Part shown: piece after piece, positions 44,957 through 55,651 of the stretch
How positions within the stretch are numbered: position 1 is the stretch's first letter
How the letters are laid out: every line of letters begins with the position of its first letter
NCBI RefSeq assembly: GCF_030657435.1
Contig: NZ_JAUTWS010000020.1
Span: 1-64,000, forward strand
Direction: 5' to 3'
Source: Paracraurococcus lichenis
GTDB taxonomy: Bacteria; Pseudomonadota; Alphaproteobacteria; Acetobacterales; Acetobacteraceae
Length of the DNA: 64,000 bases
The notes under the pieces: model-generated
Told to the model about the DNA's origin: nothing
Databases searched by the model: none
Seen by the model: the letters and a program-made list of their open reading frames with translations, nothing else
Position numbers and translations under genes: made by a program

Positions 44957-47182
44957 GTGCCTATGTTCCTTCCGTCACCGAAGGAATTGGAGGCTGCCCT
45001 GGGACTGCCGCTGGCCCTGCCGCGACTCGCGGGCAGTGCGCGCCGTCGCCTGCCGCGCGGCGAGGCATCGAAGCCGGCGCGGCCGGCGCGCCGCCGCTTG
45101 GGCTGGCTGCGTGCGGTGCTGGTGGCAACGCTGGTGCTGCCCGGTGCCGCCATGGTTGCAACCGCGTGGCAGGGCTGGCACGAGGTCTGGGAGTCGGCGG
45201 GGCGCGAATTGCAGCGCGGCGCGGATGCCGGGGCGGAATACGCGCTGCGCGTGACGGAAGGCCAGCGGCTGGCCGGCGATCTCGCCAACGACCTGCTGCG
45301 CGGCCTCAGCGATGCCGAGATCCGTGCCCGCGAGGCGGAGCTGCACGAGAGCCTGCGCGCCCTCCTGCCCCGCCTGCCGCTGGTGCAGACCATCGCGATG
45401 TCGGACCGCGACGCGCATATGCTGGTGACGGCGAACATCTACCCGGTGCCGCGCGACGTCTCGATCCAGGACCGCGAATGGGTGCAGGCGCTGCGGGCAC
45501 CGGACGCGCCGGCGCTGCATGTGAGCGGCGTGCATGTCGGCCGCATCGACGGCAACCTGTTCTACGGCATCACCCGGCGCCGCAGCGGCTCCGGCAATGG
45601 CCTGCCGGAGCGAGCCTATGACGGCGCGATCAATGTCTCGGTCAATCCGAACAGCGTCGCCGCCGGCTTCCTCGCGCTCGGCGGCGAGCCGGCGGACGTC
45701 ACCGCCCTGGTCCGCGCCGATGGCGAGGTGCTGGTGCGCACGCCCGGCTTCCCCGACCCGCTGCCGGCCGTGCCGGAGGGCAGCCCGCTGCGCCGCGCGA
45801 TCGCCGCGGGGCAGGAGCGCGGCAGCTATCTCGGCCTCACGCTCGGCTTCCATCCGGACCGGCCGGGCGAGGGACGGCTGATCGCCTTCCGCCGCGTCGG
45901 CACGCTGCCGCTCTATGTTACCGTCGCGCGGCCGACACCGGTGATCGCCGCGCGCTGGCGGAGGAGCGTGCTGCAGCAGCTCGCCATCGCGCTGCCGATC
46001 ACGCTCATGCTCTTCGGCCTTGCCTGGCTGGCGCTGCGCCGGACGGAGGCGGCCGCCATGGCCGAGGAAGCGCTGCGGCGCGAGGCGGCCGAGCGCGCGG
46101 CGGCAGAGGCGGCGCGCGCCGCCGAGGCGCGCTTCCGCGGCGTCTTCGAGAGCCGGGCCATCGGCATGTCGGTCTTCGACCTCGCCAGCGGGAAGACGAT
46201 CCTCGCCAACGACCGGCTGCTGGAGATGACCGGCGGGACGCGCGAGGCCTTCGCCGCCGGGCGCTGGGACTGGCGGCGCGTGACGCCGACGGAGCACCTG
46301 CCGCTCGACGACCGCGCGGTGGAGCAGGCGCGGGCGCGCGGCTGGTGGGAACCCTTCGAGAAGGAATACCTGCAACCGGACGGGTCGCGCCTGCCGGTGC
46401 GCCTCTCCTCCGCCCCCCTGCCGGGCGAGCCGGGCCGGGTCGTCGTCTTCGTGCAGGACATCACCCAGCAGCGCGAGGCCGAACTGCGGCGCGATTTGAT
46501 GATGCGGGAGATGGACCACCGCGCGAAGAACGCGCTGGCCATGGCCCGCTCCGCCCTGCGGCTGACGCGGGCGCCGACGATGGAGGCCTTCGTGCGCGAG
46601 CTCGACGGCCGCATCGGCTCGCTCGCCCAGGCCATCGCGCTGCTGGCCGATACTGGCTGGCATGGCGCCGAGCTCGGCATGCTGGCCCGGGCGGAGCTCG
46701 CGCCCTTCCTCGGCGGGGGCACCGAGGGCCCTTCGGTCACGCTCGACGGCCCGCCGCTGGTCATCCGCTCGGTCGCCACCCAGCCGCTGGCCATGGCGCT
46801 GCACGAGCTGGCGACCAATGCCATCAAGTACGGCGCGCTCTCGGCCTGCGAGGGAAGGGTGACGCTGCGCTGGGCGGAGGAGGGCGAGGTGGTGCGGCTG
46901 ACCTGGCAGGAGCGCGGCGGCCCGCCCATCGCGCAGCCGCCCGCCGGGCGCGGCTTCGGCACGCGCGTGCTGCAGGCGACCATCGCGCGGCAGCTCGGCG
47001 GCAGGCTCGAGCAGCGCTGGGATCCGGAGGGGCTGACCTGCGAGATGGCGCTGCCGGCGGCGAAGGTCCTGGCCGAGGCGGAGCCCGCGGATCAACCCGG
47101 CCGCAGCGGCCAGCACAGCGCGATCATCGGCACGCCGACCACCAGCACGGTGATGGAGAGCGGCAGCCCGAGCCTCCAGTAG
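44957..47182 (+). CDS. HWE-family membrane sensor histidine kinase
   Basis: Two-component sensor of 741 residues. Order: cytoplasmic N-tail, TM1 (about 48-70), periplasmic Cache-like sensing region (about 80-325), TM2 (about 335-355), a short linker, PAS domain (about 395-500, ending DITQQREAE), an HWE-type dimerisation/phospho-acceptor region (MREMDHRAKNALAMARSAL) and an atypical HATPase with HELATNAIKYGALS. The HWE type usually partners with alphaproteobacterial general stress regulation (PhyR/NepR/EcfG), though none of these is nearby. Start GTG 44957 or ATG 44963. The last 91 bases overlap the convergent transporter gene, coding an apparently dispensable tail. Confidence 0.88.
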   Translation: MPMFLPSPKELEAALGLPLALPRLAGSARRRLPRGEASKPARPARRRLGWLRAVLVATLVLPGAAMVATAWQGWHEVWESAGRELQRGADAGAEYALRVTEGQRLAGDLANDLLRGLSDAEIRAREAELHESLRALLPRLPLVQTIAMSDRDAHMLVTANIYPVPRDVSIQDREWVQALRAPDAPALHVSGVHVGRIDGNLFYGITRRRSGSGNGLPERAYDGAINVSVNPNSVAAGFLALGGEPADVTALVRADGEVLVRTPGFPDPLPAVPEGSPLRRAIAAGQERGSYLGLTLGFHPDRPGEGRLIAFRRVGTLPLYVTVARPTPVIAARWRRSVLQQLAIALPITLMLFGLAWLALRRTEAAAMAEEALRREAAERAAAEAARAAEARFRGVFESRAIGMSVFDLASGKTILANDRLLEMTGGTREAFAAGRWDWRRVTPTEHLPLDDRAVEQARARGWWEPFEKEYLQPDGSRLPVRLSSAPLPGEPGRVVVFVQDITQQREAELRRDLMMREMDHRAKNALAMARSALRLTRAPTMEAFVRELDGRIGSLAQAIALLADTGWHGAELGMLARAELAPFLGGGTEGPSVTLDGPPLVIRSVATQPLAMALHELATNAIKYGALSACEGRVTLRWAEEGEVVRLTWQERGGPPIAQPPAGRGFGTRVLQATIARQLGGRLEQRWDPEGLTCEMALPAAKVLAEAEPADQPGRSGQHSAIIGTPTTSTVMESGSPSLQ

Positions 47183-48873
47183 TCGCCGAAGCGGTAGCCA
47201 CCCGGCCCCATCACCAGCGTGTTGCACTGGTGGCCGATGGGCGTGAGGAAGTCGCAGGCCGCGCCGACCGCGACCGCCATCAGGAACGGATCGGGGCTGA
47301 GGCCGAGCCGCTGCGCGAGGCCGGCCGCGATCGGGCCCATCATCAGCACGGTCGCGGCATTGTTGAGGAAGGGCGTGACCGCCATGGCCACCAGCATGAT
47401 GAGCCCGAGCGCGCCATAGGGCGGCAGCGGCTCCACGGCATGGGCGAGCCAGCCCGCGATGAGGTCCGTGCCGCCGGTGGTCCGCACCGCCTCGCTCACC
47501 GGGATCAGCGCGCCGAGCAGCACGATCACCGGCCAGTCCACGGCCTGGTAGGCCTCCTGCGGCTTCACCGAGCGCAGCAGCATCAGGATGACGGAGGCGC
47601 CGAAGAAGGCGACCGCGACCGGCACCAGGTTCAGCGCGACCACCAGCATGGCGTCGCCGAGGACGAGGATGGGCACCAGGCTGCGGCGGCTGCGGCCGAG
47701 CGCGACCTCCCGTTCCGTCAGCGGCAGGATGCGCAGGCTGGCCAGGGTGTCGGGCAGGCGCCCGGCCTCGCCCTTGAGGATGGCGACGTCGCCGGCGCGG
47801 AGCCTGAGGCGGTTCAGCCGCTCCGCGATCCGCTCGCCGCGCCGGCTGATGGCGAGCAGGCTGACGCCGAAGCGCTCGGCGAGGCGCGCGCCGGCGGCGG
47901 TGGCGCGGACCAGCGGCGATTCGCCGGTGATGACGCCCTCCACCACCGCCATCTCGGCCTCGGGCGCGGGCTCCGGCGCGTGCGTCTCGGCATCGAGGGT
48001 GAGCCGGGCGCGGGCGACCAGCGCCTCGAGCGGCGCCGGCTCCCCGGCCAGGATCAGCCGGTCGCCGGGCTGCAGCACCGTATCCTCCGGCGGCGCCTCC
48101 CGCCGCAGGCTGTCGCGGATGACGGCGGCGACGGTGACGGCATTGTCGCCGAGGCCGCGCAGCGAGGCGATGTCCTGGCCGGCGAGCGGGCTGTCGGCCG
48201 GCAGCGTCGCCTCGGTCGCGTAGTCGGGGATGGCGATCGCTTCCTCCAGCGAGGCCTGGGCCTGGCGCCCGCGCGGCAGCAGCCGCCAGCCGAAGGCGAG
48301 GAAGACGAGGCCGGCGAGGGAGACCGCGATGCCGACGGGGGCATAGTCGAACATGCCGAAAGGCGTGCCCAGCAGCTCCGCCCGCACCCGCGCGACGATG
48401 ATGTTGGGCGAGGTGCCGATGAGGGTGACGAGGCCGCCGAGCAGCGAGGCGAAGGACATCGGCATCAGCAGCGCCGAGGGCGGCGTCCCGGTCCGCCGCG
48501 CGAGCTGCAACGCGACCGGCATGAAGAGCGCGAGGGCGCCGATGTTCTTGGTGAAGACCGAGGCGAACATGACGGCGCCGGCCAGCACCGGCACCTGCCG
48601 CGCGACGGTGGTCAGGCGTGGCAGCAGCGGGCGCATTGCGCTCTCGACCGCGCCGGAGCGGGCGACCGCGCTGCTGACGACGAGCGCGCCGGCGACGATG
48701 ACGACGATGTCGTCGCCGAAGCCGGCGAAGGCCTCCTTGGCCGGGACGATGCCGGTGAGCAGGCCGGCGAGCAGCGCCAGCATGGCGACGACGTCGTAGG
48801 GTAAGCGGCCCCAGGCGAAGAGGCCGAGCGTCGCGGCGAGGATGGCGAAGGCGAATCCCTGGTCGAGGGTCAC
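47092..48873 (-). CDS. SLC13/CitT-type permease with two RCK-C (TrkA-C) domains
   Basis: Sodium- or proton-coupled anion (sulfate, dicarboxylate) symporter. The 593-residue protein has two hydrophobic halves with the family sites TSPNIIVARV and TPFLNNAATVL plus FLTPIGHQCNTLV. Between them are two TrkA-C regulatory domains (about 215-285 and 300-390: VLQPGDRLILAG; LRAGDVAILKG). This layout matches proteins annotated as sulfate or citrate transporters of the DASS family. Start is GTG at 48873. The final 91 bases overlap the HWE kinase gene on the other strand. Upstream on the same strand is glgX, 130 bases away. Ligand unknown. Confidence 0.88.
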   Translation of the reverse strand: MTLDQGFAFAILAATLGLFAWGRLPYDVVAMLALLAGLLTGIVPAKEAFAGFGDDIVVIVAGALVVSSAVARSGAVESAMRPLLPRLTTVARQVPVLAGAVMFASVFTKNIGALALFMPVALQLARRTGTPPSALLMPMSFASLLGGLVTLIGTSPNIIVARVRAELLGTPFGMFDYAPVGIAVSLAGLVFLAFGWRLLPRGRQAQASLEEAIAIPDYATEATLPADSPLAGQDIASLRGLGDNAVTVAAVIRDSLRREAPPEDTVLQPGDRLILAGEPAPLEALVARARLTLDAETHAPEPAPEAEMAVVEGVITGESPLVRATAAGARLAERFGVSLLAISRRGERIAERLNRLRLRAGDVAILKGEAGRLPDTLASLRILPLTEREVALGRSRRSLVPILVLGDAMLVVALNLVPVAVAFFGASVILMLLRSVKPQEAYQAVDWPVIVLLGALIPVSEAVRTTGGTDLIAGWLAHAVEPLPPYGALGLIMLVAMAVTPFLNNAATVLMMGPIAAGLAQRLGLSPDPFLMAVAVGAACDFLTPIGHQCNTLVMGPGGYRFGDYWRLGLPLSITVLVVGVPMIALCWPLRPG

Positions 48874-49003
48874 GCTGCGGCGGTCTCCTGCATGGACCGC
48901 GGCAACCGCCGGACCTGGGACGAAGTTCCTTGGTGCGACGGCGACTCCTGCCGGAGGCTCAGCGCAGTCGGGCGCGCCTCCGGCGCACCCGACGCGAGGG
49001 GCA

Positions 49004-51244
49004 TCAGGCCTCGCCGCTCGGCAGCGGCGGCGGCGAGGTGCCGGCCAGCAGCGCGGCGCGCGCGGCGGCCAGGATCGCGCCGCCGCCCCGCTCCGGCCGC
49101 AGCACGAAGAGCAGCAGCGAGCGGCCCGTGACCATGAAGGGATGGCCGAACTCGAAGGGCTCCGGCTCCTCGATATCCGGCCGGTTGGTGTCGATCAGCA
49201 GCAGCCAGCGCTGGCCCTTCGGCGGTTCGGGCAGCGCGAATTCCACCACATCGTGGTAGGAGTTCAGCACCAGCAGCAGCGTGGCGTCGGAAGCGGGGCG
49301 ACGGATGCCGGTCGCCTGCGCGCGGCCGTCGAGCAGCAGGCCGAAGCAGCGGGTATTGGCGTCGCCCCAGTGCTCGGCCTGCATCTCCGTGCCGTCGGGC
49401 GTCAGCCAGGTGGCGTCCTTCGCGCCCGCCACCTCGTCGTAATGGCCGGTCAGGAAGCGGTTGCGGCGCAGCACCGGGAAGTTCTGCCGCAGCGCGACCA
49501 GCTTGCGGGTGAAGGCGGCGAGCGCCTGGCCATCCGCGTCGATGCCGCTCCAGTCCAGCCAGTTCAGCGCATTGTCCTGGCAATAGGTGTTGTTGTTGCC
49601 CTGCTGCGTGCGACCGAATTCGTCGCCGGCCAGGATCATCGGCGTGCCCTGGCCCAGCAGCAGCGTCGCCAGCATGTTGCGCTTCTGCCGCTCGCGCAGC
49701 GCGCGGATCTCGGGATCGTCGGTCGGCCCCTCGACGCCGTGGTTCCAGGACAGGTTGTGCGAGTGGCCGTCGTTGTTGTTCTCGCCATTCGCCTCGTTGT
49801 GCTTCTCGTTGTAGGAGACGAGGTCGTTCAGCGTGAAGCCGTCATGGGCGGCGATGAAGTTCACGCTGGCCCAGGGCTTGCGGCCGCGCTTGTCGAACTT
49901 GTCGCCCGAGGCGGTCAGCCGCGCGGCGAGTTCGGCCGCCTGGCCCTCGTCGCCCTTCCAGAAGGCGCGGACGGTGTCGCGGAAGCGGTCGTTCCATTCC
50001 GCCCAGCCCGGCGGGAAGCCGCCGACCTGGTAGCCGCCCGGGCCGATGTCCCAGGGCTCGGCGATCAGCTTGGCGCGGCTCAGCACCGGGTCCTGCCGGC
50101 AGGAATCGAGGAAGCCGCCGCCCTCGTCGAAGCCGTAGGGCTCCCGCCCCAGGATCGTCGCCAGGTCGAAGCGGAAGCCGTCGACGCGCATCTCCGTCGC
50201 CCAGTAGCGCAGGCTGTCGGTGACAAGCTGCAGCACGCGCGGATGCGAGAGGTTGAAGGTATTCCCCGTGCCGGTGTCGTTGATGTAGTAGCGCGGCGTG
50301 TCGGGCAGCAGCCGGTAGTAGCTGGCATTGTCGATGCCCTTGAAGGACAGCGTCGGCCCGCGCTCGTTGCCCTCGGCGGTATGGTTGTAGACGACGTCGA
50401 GGATGACCTCGAGCCCGGCATCGTGCAGCCGCGCCACCATTTCCTTGAACTCGGAGAAGGCGAAGGCCTGGTTGCGGGCATAGCGCCGGGCGGGGGCGAA
50501 GAAGCTGATGGTGTTGTAGCCCCAGTAGTTGGTGAGGCCCTTGTCCAGCAGCATGCTGTCGTTGACGAAGGTGTGGATCGGCAGCAGCTCGACCGAGGTG
50601 ACGCCGAGGCCGCGCAGATAGCCGACGACCTCCGGCGAGGCGAGGCCCTGGTAGGTCCCGCGCATCTCCTCCGGCAGGTCGGGGCGGCACTTGGTGAAGC
50701 CCTTCACATGCGCTTCGTAGAAGATGGTGCGGTCCCAGGGCACGGAGGGGCTGCGCTCCCGGCCCCAGGTGAAGGCCGGGTCGATGACCCGGCATTTCGG
50801 CATCAGCTTCGCGCTGTCGCGCTCGTCGAAGGTGAGGTCGTCCTCGGTCTCGAGCTTGTAGCCGAAGACCTCCGGTCCCCAGGTCAGGTCGCCGACGATG
50901 GCGCGCGCATAGGGGTCGAGCAGCAGCTTGTTCGGATTGAAGCGGTGGCCGGCCTCGGGCTCGTAGGGGCCATGCACGCGATAGGCGTAGATCGTGCCCG
51001 GCCGCGCATCGGGCAGGTAGCCGTGCCAGACCTCGTCCGTGTATTCCGGCAGCTCCAGCCGCTCCAGCTCCGTCTCGCCCGCATCATCGAAGAGGCAGAG
51101 CTCGACCTTGGTGGCATGGGCGGAGAAGAGGGCGAAGTTGACGCCGAGCCCGTCCCAGGTGGCGCCGAGCGGGAAGGGCGAGCCTTCGCGGACGCGTGAG
51201 CGTCTTGTCACGCGCGGCTTGGCGATCTCGGCGCGCATATCCAT
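49004..51244 (-). CDS. glgX: Glycogen debranching enzyme GlgX
   Basis: GH13 isoamylase-type enzyme that hydrolyses alpha-1,6 branches of glycogen. The 746-residue protein has an N-terminal CBM48 domain ([17 protein letters not shown], about residues 25-110), a catalytic barrel with the GH13 regions (VVYNHTAEG, the nucleophile Asp in [10 protein letters not shown], acid/base Glu in KLIAEPWD and Asp in NFIAAHDGF) and a C-terminal domain. No other glycogen gene (glgA, B, C, P) is in the window. ATG 51244 or, two codons on, 51238. A longer in-frame ORF runs to 51388 but would enter the dodecin promoter. The terminal region is Ala-rich and not conserved. Confidence 0.93.
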   Translation of the reverse strand: MDMRAEIAKPRVTRRSRVREGSPFPLGATWDGLGVNFALFSAHATKVELCLFDDAGETELERLELPEYTDEVWHGYLPDARPGTIYAYRVHGPYEPEAGHRFNPNKLLLDPYARAIVGDLTWGPEVFGYKLETEDDLTFDERDSAKLMPKCRVIDPAFTWGRERSPSVPWDRTIFYEAHVKGFTKCRPDLPEEMRGTYQGLASPEVVGYLRGLGVTSVELLPIHTFVNDSMLLDKGLTNYWGYNTISFFAPARRYARNQAFAFSEFKEMVARLHDAGLEVILDVVYNHTAEGNERGPTLSFKGIDNASYYRLLPDTPRYYINDTGTGNTFNLSHPRVLQLVTDSLRYWATEMRVDGFRFDLATILGREPYGFDEGGGFLDSCRQDPVLSRAKLIAEPWDIGPGGYQVGGFPPGWAEWNDRFRDTVRAFWKGDEGQAAELAARLTASGDKFDKRGRKPWASVNFIAAHDGFTLNDLVSYNEKHNEANGENNNDGHSHNLSWNHGVEGPTDDPEIRALRERQKRNMLATLLLGQGTPMILAGDEFGRTQQGNNNTYCQDNALNWLDWSGIDADGQALAAFTRKLVALRQNFPVLRRNRFLTGHYDEVAGAKDATWLTPDGTEMQAEHWGDANTRCFGLLLDGRAQATGIRRPASDATLLLVLNSYHDVVEFALPEPPKGQRWLLLIDTNRPDIEEPEPFEFGHPFMVTGRSLLLFVLRPERGGGAILAAARAALLAGTSPPPLPSGEA

Positions 51245-51386
51245 GGTCCCGGCCCTTGCTGCTGCTGCCCGTGACAACAAGGAAGCGGCGCCTTCGTTTC
51301 CGCGGTGCAGCGGCGCGCCGCCGGGGAACCGCGCGGGTGGCGGCGGCGATTCACCCCTGCGGCCGGAAACCGCGGAGGACACCGCC

Positions 51387-51602
51387 ATGACGGAGCATGT
51401 CTACAAGGTGGTCGAGCTGGTCGGCTCCTCGAAGGAGGGGGTGGACGATGCCATCCGCACGGCGATCCGCCGCGCCGGCGCTTCGCTGCGCCACCTCCGC
51501 TGGTTCGAGGTGACGCAGATCCGCGGCGCGGTCGCGGAGGGCGGCGCGGTGGACCATGTCCAGGTCACGCTGAAGGCGGGCTTCACCCTGGAGGAGGACT
51601 AG
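51387..51602 (+). CDS. Dodecin (flavin-binding protein)
   Basis: Small dodecameric flavoprotein that stores riboflavin or FMN/FAD and protects it from photoreaction. The 71-residue sequence fits dodecin: [28 protein letters not shown], the flavin-stacking Trp in [12 protein letters not shown] (about residue 39), and the terminal [15 protein letters not shown]. Divergent from glgX with a 142-base intergenic region. The next gene begins two bases after the stop, so they are an operon. Confidence 0.93.
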   Translation: MTEHVYKVVELVGSSKEGVDDAIRTAIRRAGASLRHLRWFEVTQIRGAVAEGGAVDHVQVTLKAGFTLEED

Positions 51603-51604
51603 GC

Positions 51605-51904
51605 ATGTACCTCGCGCGCTTCTCCTACGACGTGCTGCCGGTGAACCGGCAACGCGCCATGGACTTCATCCGGCGGGAGGTGGAGGCGGCCGAGGGGAGG
51701 GGCCTGAAGGCCCGGCTGCTGGTGCCGCTGACCCGCGGCCAGGGCGGCCCGGCGCTGCAATTCGAGGTGGAGCTGACAAGCCTCGACCAGCTCGAGGGCC
51801 TGCGCCAGCGCGGCGGCGACACCGCGGCGCAGGACTGGATGCATGCCTTCAGCGAGGTGCTGACCTGCCCGCCGGCGGTCGAGATCCTGCGGGTGGAGGG
51901 GTAG
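51605..51904 (+). CDS. Small protein of possible dimeric alpha/beta-barrel type, dodecin partner
   Basis: A 99-residue protein of unknown function directly after dodecin (two bases between stop and ATG). Predicted beta-alpha-beta pattern: MYLARFSYDV, a helix PVNRQRAMDFIRREVEAAEG, LKARLLVPLT, LQFEVELTSLDQLEGLRQ and a final PPAVEILRV strand. This resembles the ferredoxin-like dimeric barrel of ABM/NIPSNAP proteins, but no family motif is decisive. Its tight coupling with dodecin is the best clue. No signal peptide. Confidence 0.62.
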   Translation: MYLARFSYDVLPVNRQRAMDFIRREVEAAEGRGLKARLLVPLTRGQGGPALQFEVELTSLDQLEGLRQRGGDTAAQDWMHAFSEVLTCPPAVEILRVEG

Positions 51905-51948
51905 GGGCGCGCGGCGCCCCTACCCACGCATGTTGGACCGCCCGCGCC

Positions 51949-52287
51949 TCAGCCCTTGGCAGCGACGGGAACACCCTTCTCCTCGAGCGCGCTCTGCAGC
52001 TCGCCGGACTGGAACATCTCCATGACGATGTCGCAGCCGCCGAGGAACTCGCCCTTGACGTAGAGCTGCGGGATGGTCGGCCAGTTGGCATAGGCCTTGA
52101 TCCCCTCGCGGATCTCCATGTCCTCCAGGACATTCACGCCCTTGAAGGGCACGCCCAGGTGCGACAGGATCTGCACCACGCGGGCGGAGAAGCCGCATTG
52201 CGGGAAGACCGGCGTGCCCTTCATGAAGAGCACCACGGGATTCGCCTTGATGTCGGCCTCGATGCGCTCGAACACCGGGTTGGTCAT
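51949..52287 (-). CDS. grxD: Monothiol glutaredoxin (Grx4/GrxD)
   Basis: CGFS-type glutaredoxin that binds a 2Fe-2S cluster together with a BolA partner, in iron-sulfur cluster trafficking. The 112-residue protein has MKGTPVFPQCGFS with the CGFS site at 31-34, WPTIPQLYVKGEFLGGCDI and a Lys for glutathione binding (Lys23). ATG at 52287 opens the family's TNPVFERIEADIK. It is the last gene of the purC-to-grxD run; the preceding bolA gene is 69 bases upstream, and Grx4 and BolA form a complex, so context agrees with function. Confidence 0.95.
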   Translation of the reverse strand: MTNPVFERIEADIKANPVVLFMKGTPVFPQCGFSARVVQILSHLGVPFKGVNVLEDMEIREGIKAYANWPTIPQLYVKGEFLGGCDIVMEMFQSGELQSALEEKGVPVAAKG

Positions 52288-52356
52288 CGCTCTCTTCCTT
52301 TCCGACTGCGGCGGCGCACTGCGGGCGCCGTCATCCTCACTCACCTGGTCCTCGAC

Positions 52357-52590
52357 TCAGCCCGGCGCGGAGGTCTGCAGCGCTAGGGCGTGCAACTCCC
52401 CGCCCATGCGCCCGCGCAGCGCGGCATAGACGATCTGGTGCTGCTGCACCCGGTTCTTCCCGCGGAAGGCCTCGGAGACGATGGTGGCGGCGTAGTGGTC
52501 GCCGTCACCGGCCAGGTCCTCGATCGTCACCTGGGCGTCCGGCAGGGCCGCCTTGATCAGGGCCTCGATCTCCGCCGCCTGCATCGCCAT
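52357..52590 (-). CDS. bolA: BolA family protein
   Basis: BolA/YrbA-type protein that pairs with monothiol glutaredoxin to hold a 2Fe-2S cluster. The 77-residue sequence has AAEIEALIKAALPDAQVTIEDLAGDGDHYAATIVSEAFRG and the conserved RVQQHQIVYAALRGRMGGELHALAL segment, with a conserved His in each half. Start ATG 52590 or the second Met two codons on. It lies 24 bases after purL and precedes grxD. Confidence 0.93.
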   Translation of the reverse strand: MAMQAAEIEALIKAALPDAQVTIEDLAGDGDHYAATIVSEAFRGKNRVQQHQIVYAALRGRMGGELHALALQTSAPG

Positions 52591-52614
52591 GCGTCCGCGC
52601 TCCTTCCCGTCCTG

Positions 52615-54846
52615 CTATGCCGTCTGCGCCATCAGCGCCGGCAGGGTCCGCTCATGGGTCTCCACCAGGCTCGTCACGGATATGGCCAGGCCACCGGGGA
52701 GAACCAAGGCCTCCCCGCCGCTGCGGCCGATCCGCGCCGCCGGAACCCCCGCCGCCGCGGCGGCGGCCAGCAGCCCGGCCCCGTCCGCCACCGCCAGAAG
52801 ATAGCGCGCCTGATCCTCGCCGAACCACCAGGCATGCGCCGGCAGGCCTTCCGGGCCGGCCAGCAGGGTGGCGCCGGTGCCGCCCCCCATCGCCATCTCG
52901 GCCACCGCCACCAGCAGCCCGCCATCGGCGAGGTCGTGACAGGCGACGACACGGCCTTGTCGGATCCACGACCGCACCGCGTCGCCATTCCGACGCTCGG
53001 CGGCGAGATCGACCGGCGGCGGCGCGCCTTCCTCCCGGCCCGCGATCTCGCGCAGCCAGAGGCTCTGGCCGAGCCAGCCGCGGGTCTCGCCGACCAGGAT
53101 CAGGTCGAGGCCGGGCGCGAGGGCAAGGCCCACGGCCTGCGCCACGTCCTCGAGCACGCCGACGCCGCCGATGGCCGGCGTCGGCAGGATGCCGCGGCCC
53201 TTGGTCTCGTTGTAGAGCGAGACATTCCCGGAGACGACGGGGAAGTCGAGCGCCGTGCAGGCCGCCGCCATGCCGCGCACGGCGGCGGCGAATTGCCCCA
53301 TGATCTCGGGCTTCTCGGGATTGCCGAAGTTCATGTTGTCGGTGATGGCAAGCGGCGTGCCACCGGTCGCGGTGATGTTCCGCCAGGCCTCGGCCACCGC
53401 CTGCTTGCCGCCTTCCTCGGGGTCGGCGAGGCAGTAGCGCGGGGTGCAGTCGGTGGTCATGGCCAGTGCCCGGCGGCCGCCCCGCTCCAGGCTCTCCTCG
53501 ACCCGGACGATGGCGGCATCCGCCGCGCCCGGCCGCTTCGCGGTCTGGCCGCCGACCATGCTGTCATACTGGTCCCAGATCCAGCGGCGGGAGCAGAGGT
53601 CGAGGCTGCCGACCAGCCTCAGCAGCGCCGCCTCCGGCCCCACGGGATCGGCGACCGAGCCGGGGTCGAGCACCGGCTGCTTCGGCGTCTCCGCGGTCGG
53701 GCGGCGATAGAGCGGCGCCTCGGACTCGAGCGGCGCGAGCGGGATGTCGGCCTCGAGCACGCCCCTGTGGCGGACGGTGATGCGGCCGGTATCGGTGAGG
53801 TGGCCGATGACCGCGAAGTCCAGCTCCCACTTGTGGAAGATGGCCTGCGCCTCGGCCTCCCGGCCGGGCTTGAGGACCATCAGCATGCGCTCCTGGCTCT
53901 CGGAGAGCATCATCTCGTAGGCGGTCATGCCTGTCTCGCGCTGCGGGACGTCATCCAGCACCAGCTCGATCCCGAGGCCCCCCTTGCCCGCCATCTCGAC
54001 GGAGGAGGAGGTGAGGCCGGCCGCGCCCATGTCCTGGATGGCGACGATGGCGTCCGTCGCCATCAGCTCCAGGCAGGCCTCGATCAGCAGCTTCTCGGCG
54101 AAGGGGTCGCCGATCTGGACGGTGGGGCGCTTCTCCTCCGAATCCGCGCTGAACTCGGCCGAGGCCATGGTCGCGCCATGGATGCCGTCGCGGCCGGTCT
54201 TCGATCCCACATAGACCACCGGGTTCCCGACGCCGGCGGCGCGGGCATAGAAGATGCGGGAGGCATCGGCGATGCCGACGGTCATGGCATTGACCAGCGG
54301 GTTGCCGTTGTAGCGCGGGTGGAAGTTGACCTCCCCGCCCACGGTCGGGACGCCCACGCAATTGCCGTAGCCGCCGATGCCGCGCACCACGCCGTCGATC
54401 ACGCGCTGCATGCGCGGCGCATCGGGCATGCCGAACCGCAGGGCGTTCAGGTTGGCGATGGGCCGCGCCCCCATGGTGAAGACGTCCCGCAGGATGCCGC
54501 CGACGCCGGTCGCCGCGCCCTGGTAGGGCTCGATGAAGCTCGGGTGGTTGTGGCTCTCCATCTTGAAGATGGCGGCCAGCCCGTCGCCGATATCGATCAC
54601 GCCGGCATTCTCGCCCGGGCCCTGGATCACCCAGGGGGCCTTGGTCGGCAACTCGCGCAGCCAGACGCGGCTCGACTTGTAGGAGCAGTGCTCCGACCAC
54701 ATCACGCTGAAGATGCCGAGCTCGGTCAGCGAGGGTGCGCGGCCGAGGATGGCGAGGACGCGGTCGTACTCGTCCGGCTTCAGGCCGAACTCGGCGGCAA
54801 GCTGCCGGGCGCGGTCGGGAGCAAGGAGGGCAGGGGTCTGGGTCAT
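52615..54846 (-). CDS. purL: Phosphoribosylformylglycinamidine synthase, small-type PurL
   Basis: ATP-dependent conversion of FGAR to FGAM in purine biosynthesis. The 743-residue protein is the small PurL type that needs separate PurS and PurQ subunits, both encoded in the same operon. Features: the N-terminal [19 protein letters not shown]-like [14 protein letters not shown], the [13 protein letters not shown] active-site loop, and repeated C-terminal PurM-like lobes. Both end boundaries fit the family; the start ATG 54846 precedes [16 protein letters not shown]. The bolA gene follows 24 bases after its stop. Confidence 0.97.
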   Translation of the reverse strand: MTQTPALLAPDRARQLAAEFGLKPDEYDRVLAILGRAPSLTELGIFSVMWSEHCSYKSSRVWLRELPTKAPWVIQGPGENAGVIDIGDGLAAIFKMESHNHPSFIEPYQGAATGVGGILRDVFTMGARPIANLNALRFGMPDAPRMQRVIDGVVRGIGGYGNCVGVPTVGGEVNFHPRYNGNPLVNAMTVGIADASRIFYARAAGVGNPVVYVGSKTGRDGIHGATMASAEFSADSEEKRPTVQIGDPFAEKLLIEACLELMATDAIVAIQDMGAAGLTSSSVEMAGKGGLGIELVLDDVPQRETGMTAYEMMLSESQERMLMVLKPGREAEAQAIFHKWELDFAVIGHLTDTGRITVRHRGVLEADIPLAPLESEAPLYRRPTAETPKQPVLDPGSVADPVGPEAALLRLVGSLDLCSRRWIWDQYDSMVGGQTAKRPGAADAAIVRVEESLERGGRRALAMTTDCTPRYCLADPEEGGKQAVAEAWRNITATGGTPLAITDNMNFGNPEKPEIMGQFAAAVRGMAAACTALDFPVVSGNVSLYNETKGRGILPTPAIGGVGVLEDVAQAVGLALAPGLDLILVGETRGWLGQSLWLREIAGREEGAPPPVDLAAERRNGDAVRSWIRQGRVVACHDLADGGLLVAVAEMAMGGGTGATLLAGPEGLPAHAWWFGEDQARYLLAVADGAGLLAAAAAAGVPAARIGRSGGEALVLPGGLAISVTSLVETHERTLPALMAQTA

Positions 54847-54922
54847 GCGAGGGGGCCCCGGATGCCTGCCCTGGCACCGGGCAGGCAGGACGAACTGAGG
54901 AAGCGGCGGTCCTGCCGCGCGG

Positions 54923-55630
54923 TCACGCCGGCGCCGACTGGCCGAGCGACTCCGCCAGGCTCTCGAAGAGCGGCAGGCCGTCGGTGCCGTCGATCTCCGG
55001 ATCCACCTGGTTCTCCGGATGCGGCATCAGGCCGAGGACGCGCAGGTTGGGGGAGAGGATGCCGGCGATGTTCCGCGCGCTGCCGTTGCGGTTGGCGGCC
55101 TCGGTCACCTCGCCCGCCGGCGTCGCGTAGCGCAGCGCCACCAGCCCCTCGCCTTCGAGTTGGTCGAGCGTGGCGTCGTCGGCGAAGTAGTTGCCGTCGC
55201 CATGCGCCATGGTGGCGCGGAAGACCTGGCCGCGCTGGAAGCGGTGGGTATAGGGCGTGTCCGCCCGCTCCACCCGCATGTGGCAGTCCATGGACAGGAA
55301 GCGCAGCGTCGCGTTGCGCAGCAGGGCGCCGGGCAGCAGCCCCGCCTCGGTCAGCATCTGGAAGCCGTTGCAGACGCCGAGCACATGCCCGCCCTTGGCA
55401 GCGAATTCCTTGATCGCCCGCATGATCGGGCTCTGCGCCGCCATGGCGCCGCAGCGGAGGTAGTCGCCATAGGAGAAGCCGCCCGGCAGCACCACGAGGT
55501 CCATGCCCGCGGGCAGCTCCGTGTCGCGGTGCCACAGCATGGCGGGCCGGCGGCCGCTCACCCGCTGCAGGGCCAGCGCCATGTCCCGCTCGCGGTTGGT
55601 GCCGGGAAAGAGGACGATACCAGCTCGCAT
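54923..55630 (-). CDS. purQ: FGAM synthase glutaminase subunit PurQ
   Basis: Class I glutamine amidotransferase that supplies ammonia to PurL. The 235-residue protein has catalytic Cys87 in GVCNGFQ, the oxyanion-hole region [12 protein letters not shown], and the His/Glu pair in LMPHPEN. The ATG at 55630 is next to a GTG at 55633 in the same frame; either may be used. It is placed between a small membrane protein gene and purL, completing the PurS-PurQ-PurL complex set. Confidence 0.96.
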   Translation of the reverse strand: MRAGIVLFPGTNRERDMALALQRVSGRRPAMLWHRDTELPAGMDLVVLPGGFSYGDYLRCGAMAAQSPIMRAIKEFAAKGGHVLGVCNGFQMLTEAGLLPGALLRNATLRFLSMDCHMRVERADTPYTHRFQRGQVFRATMAHGDGNYFADDATLDQLEGEGLVALRYATPAGEVTEAANRNGSARNIAGILSPNLRVLGLMPHPENQVDPEIDGTDGLPLFESLAESLGQSAPA

Positions 55631-55651
55631 CACACCATCACCCCCGCCCTG

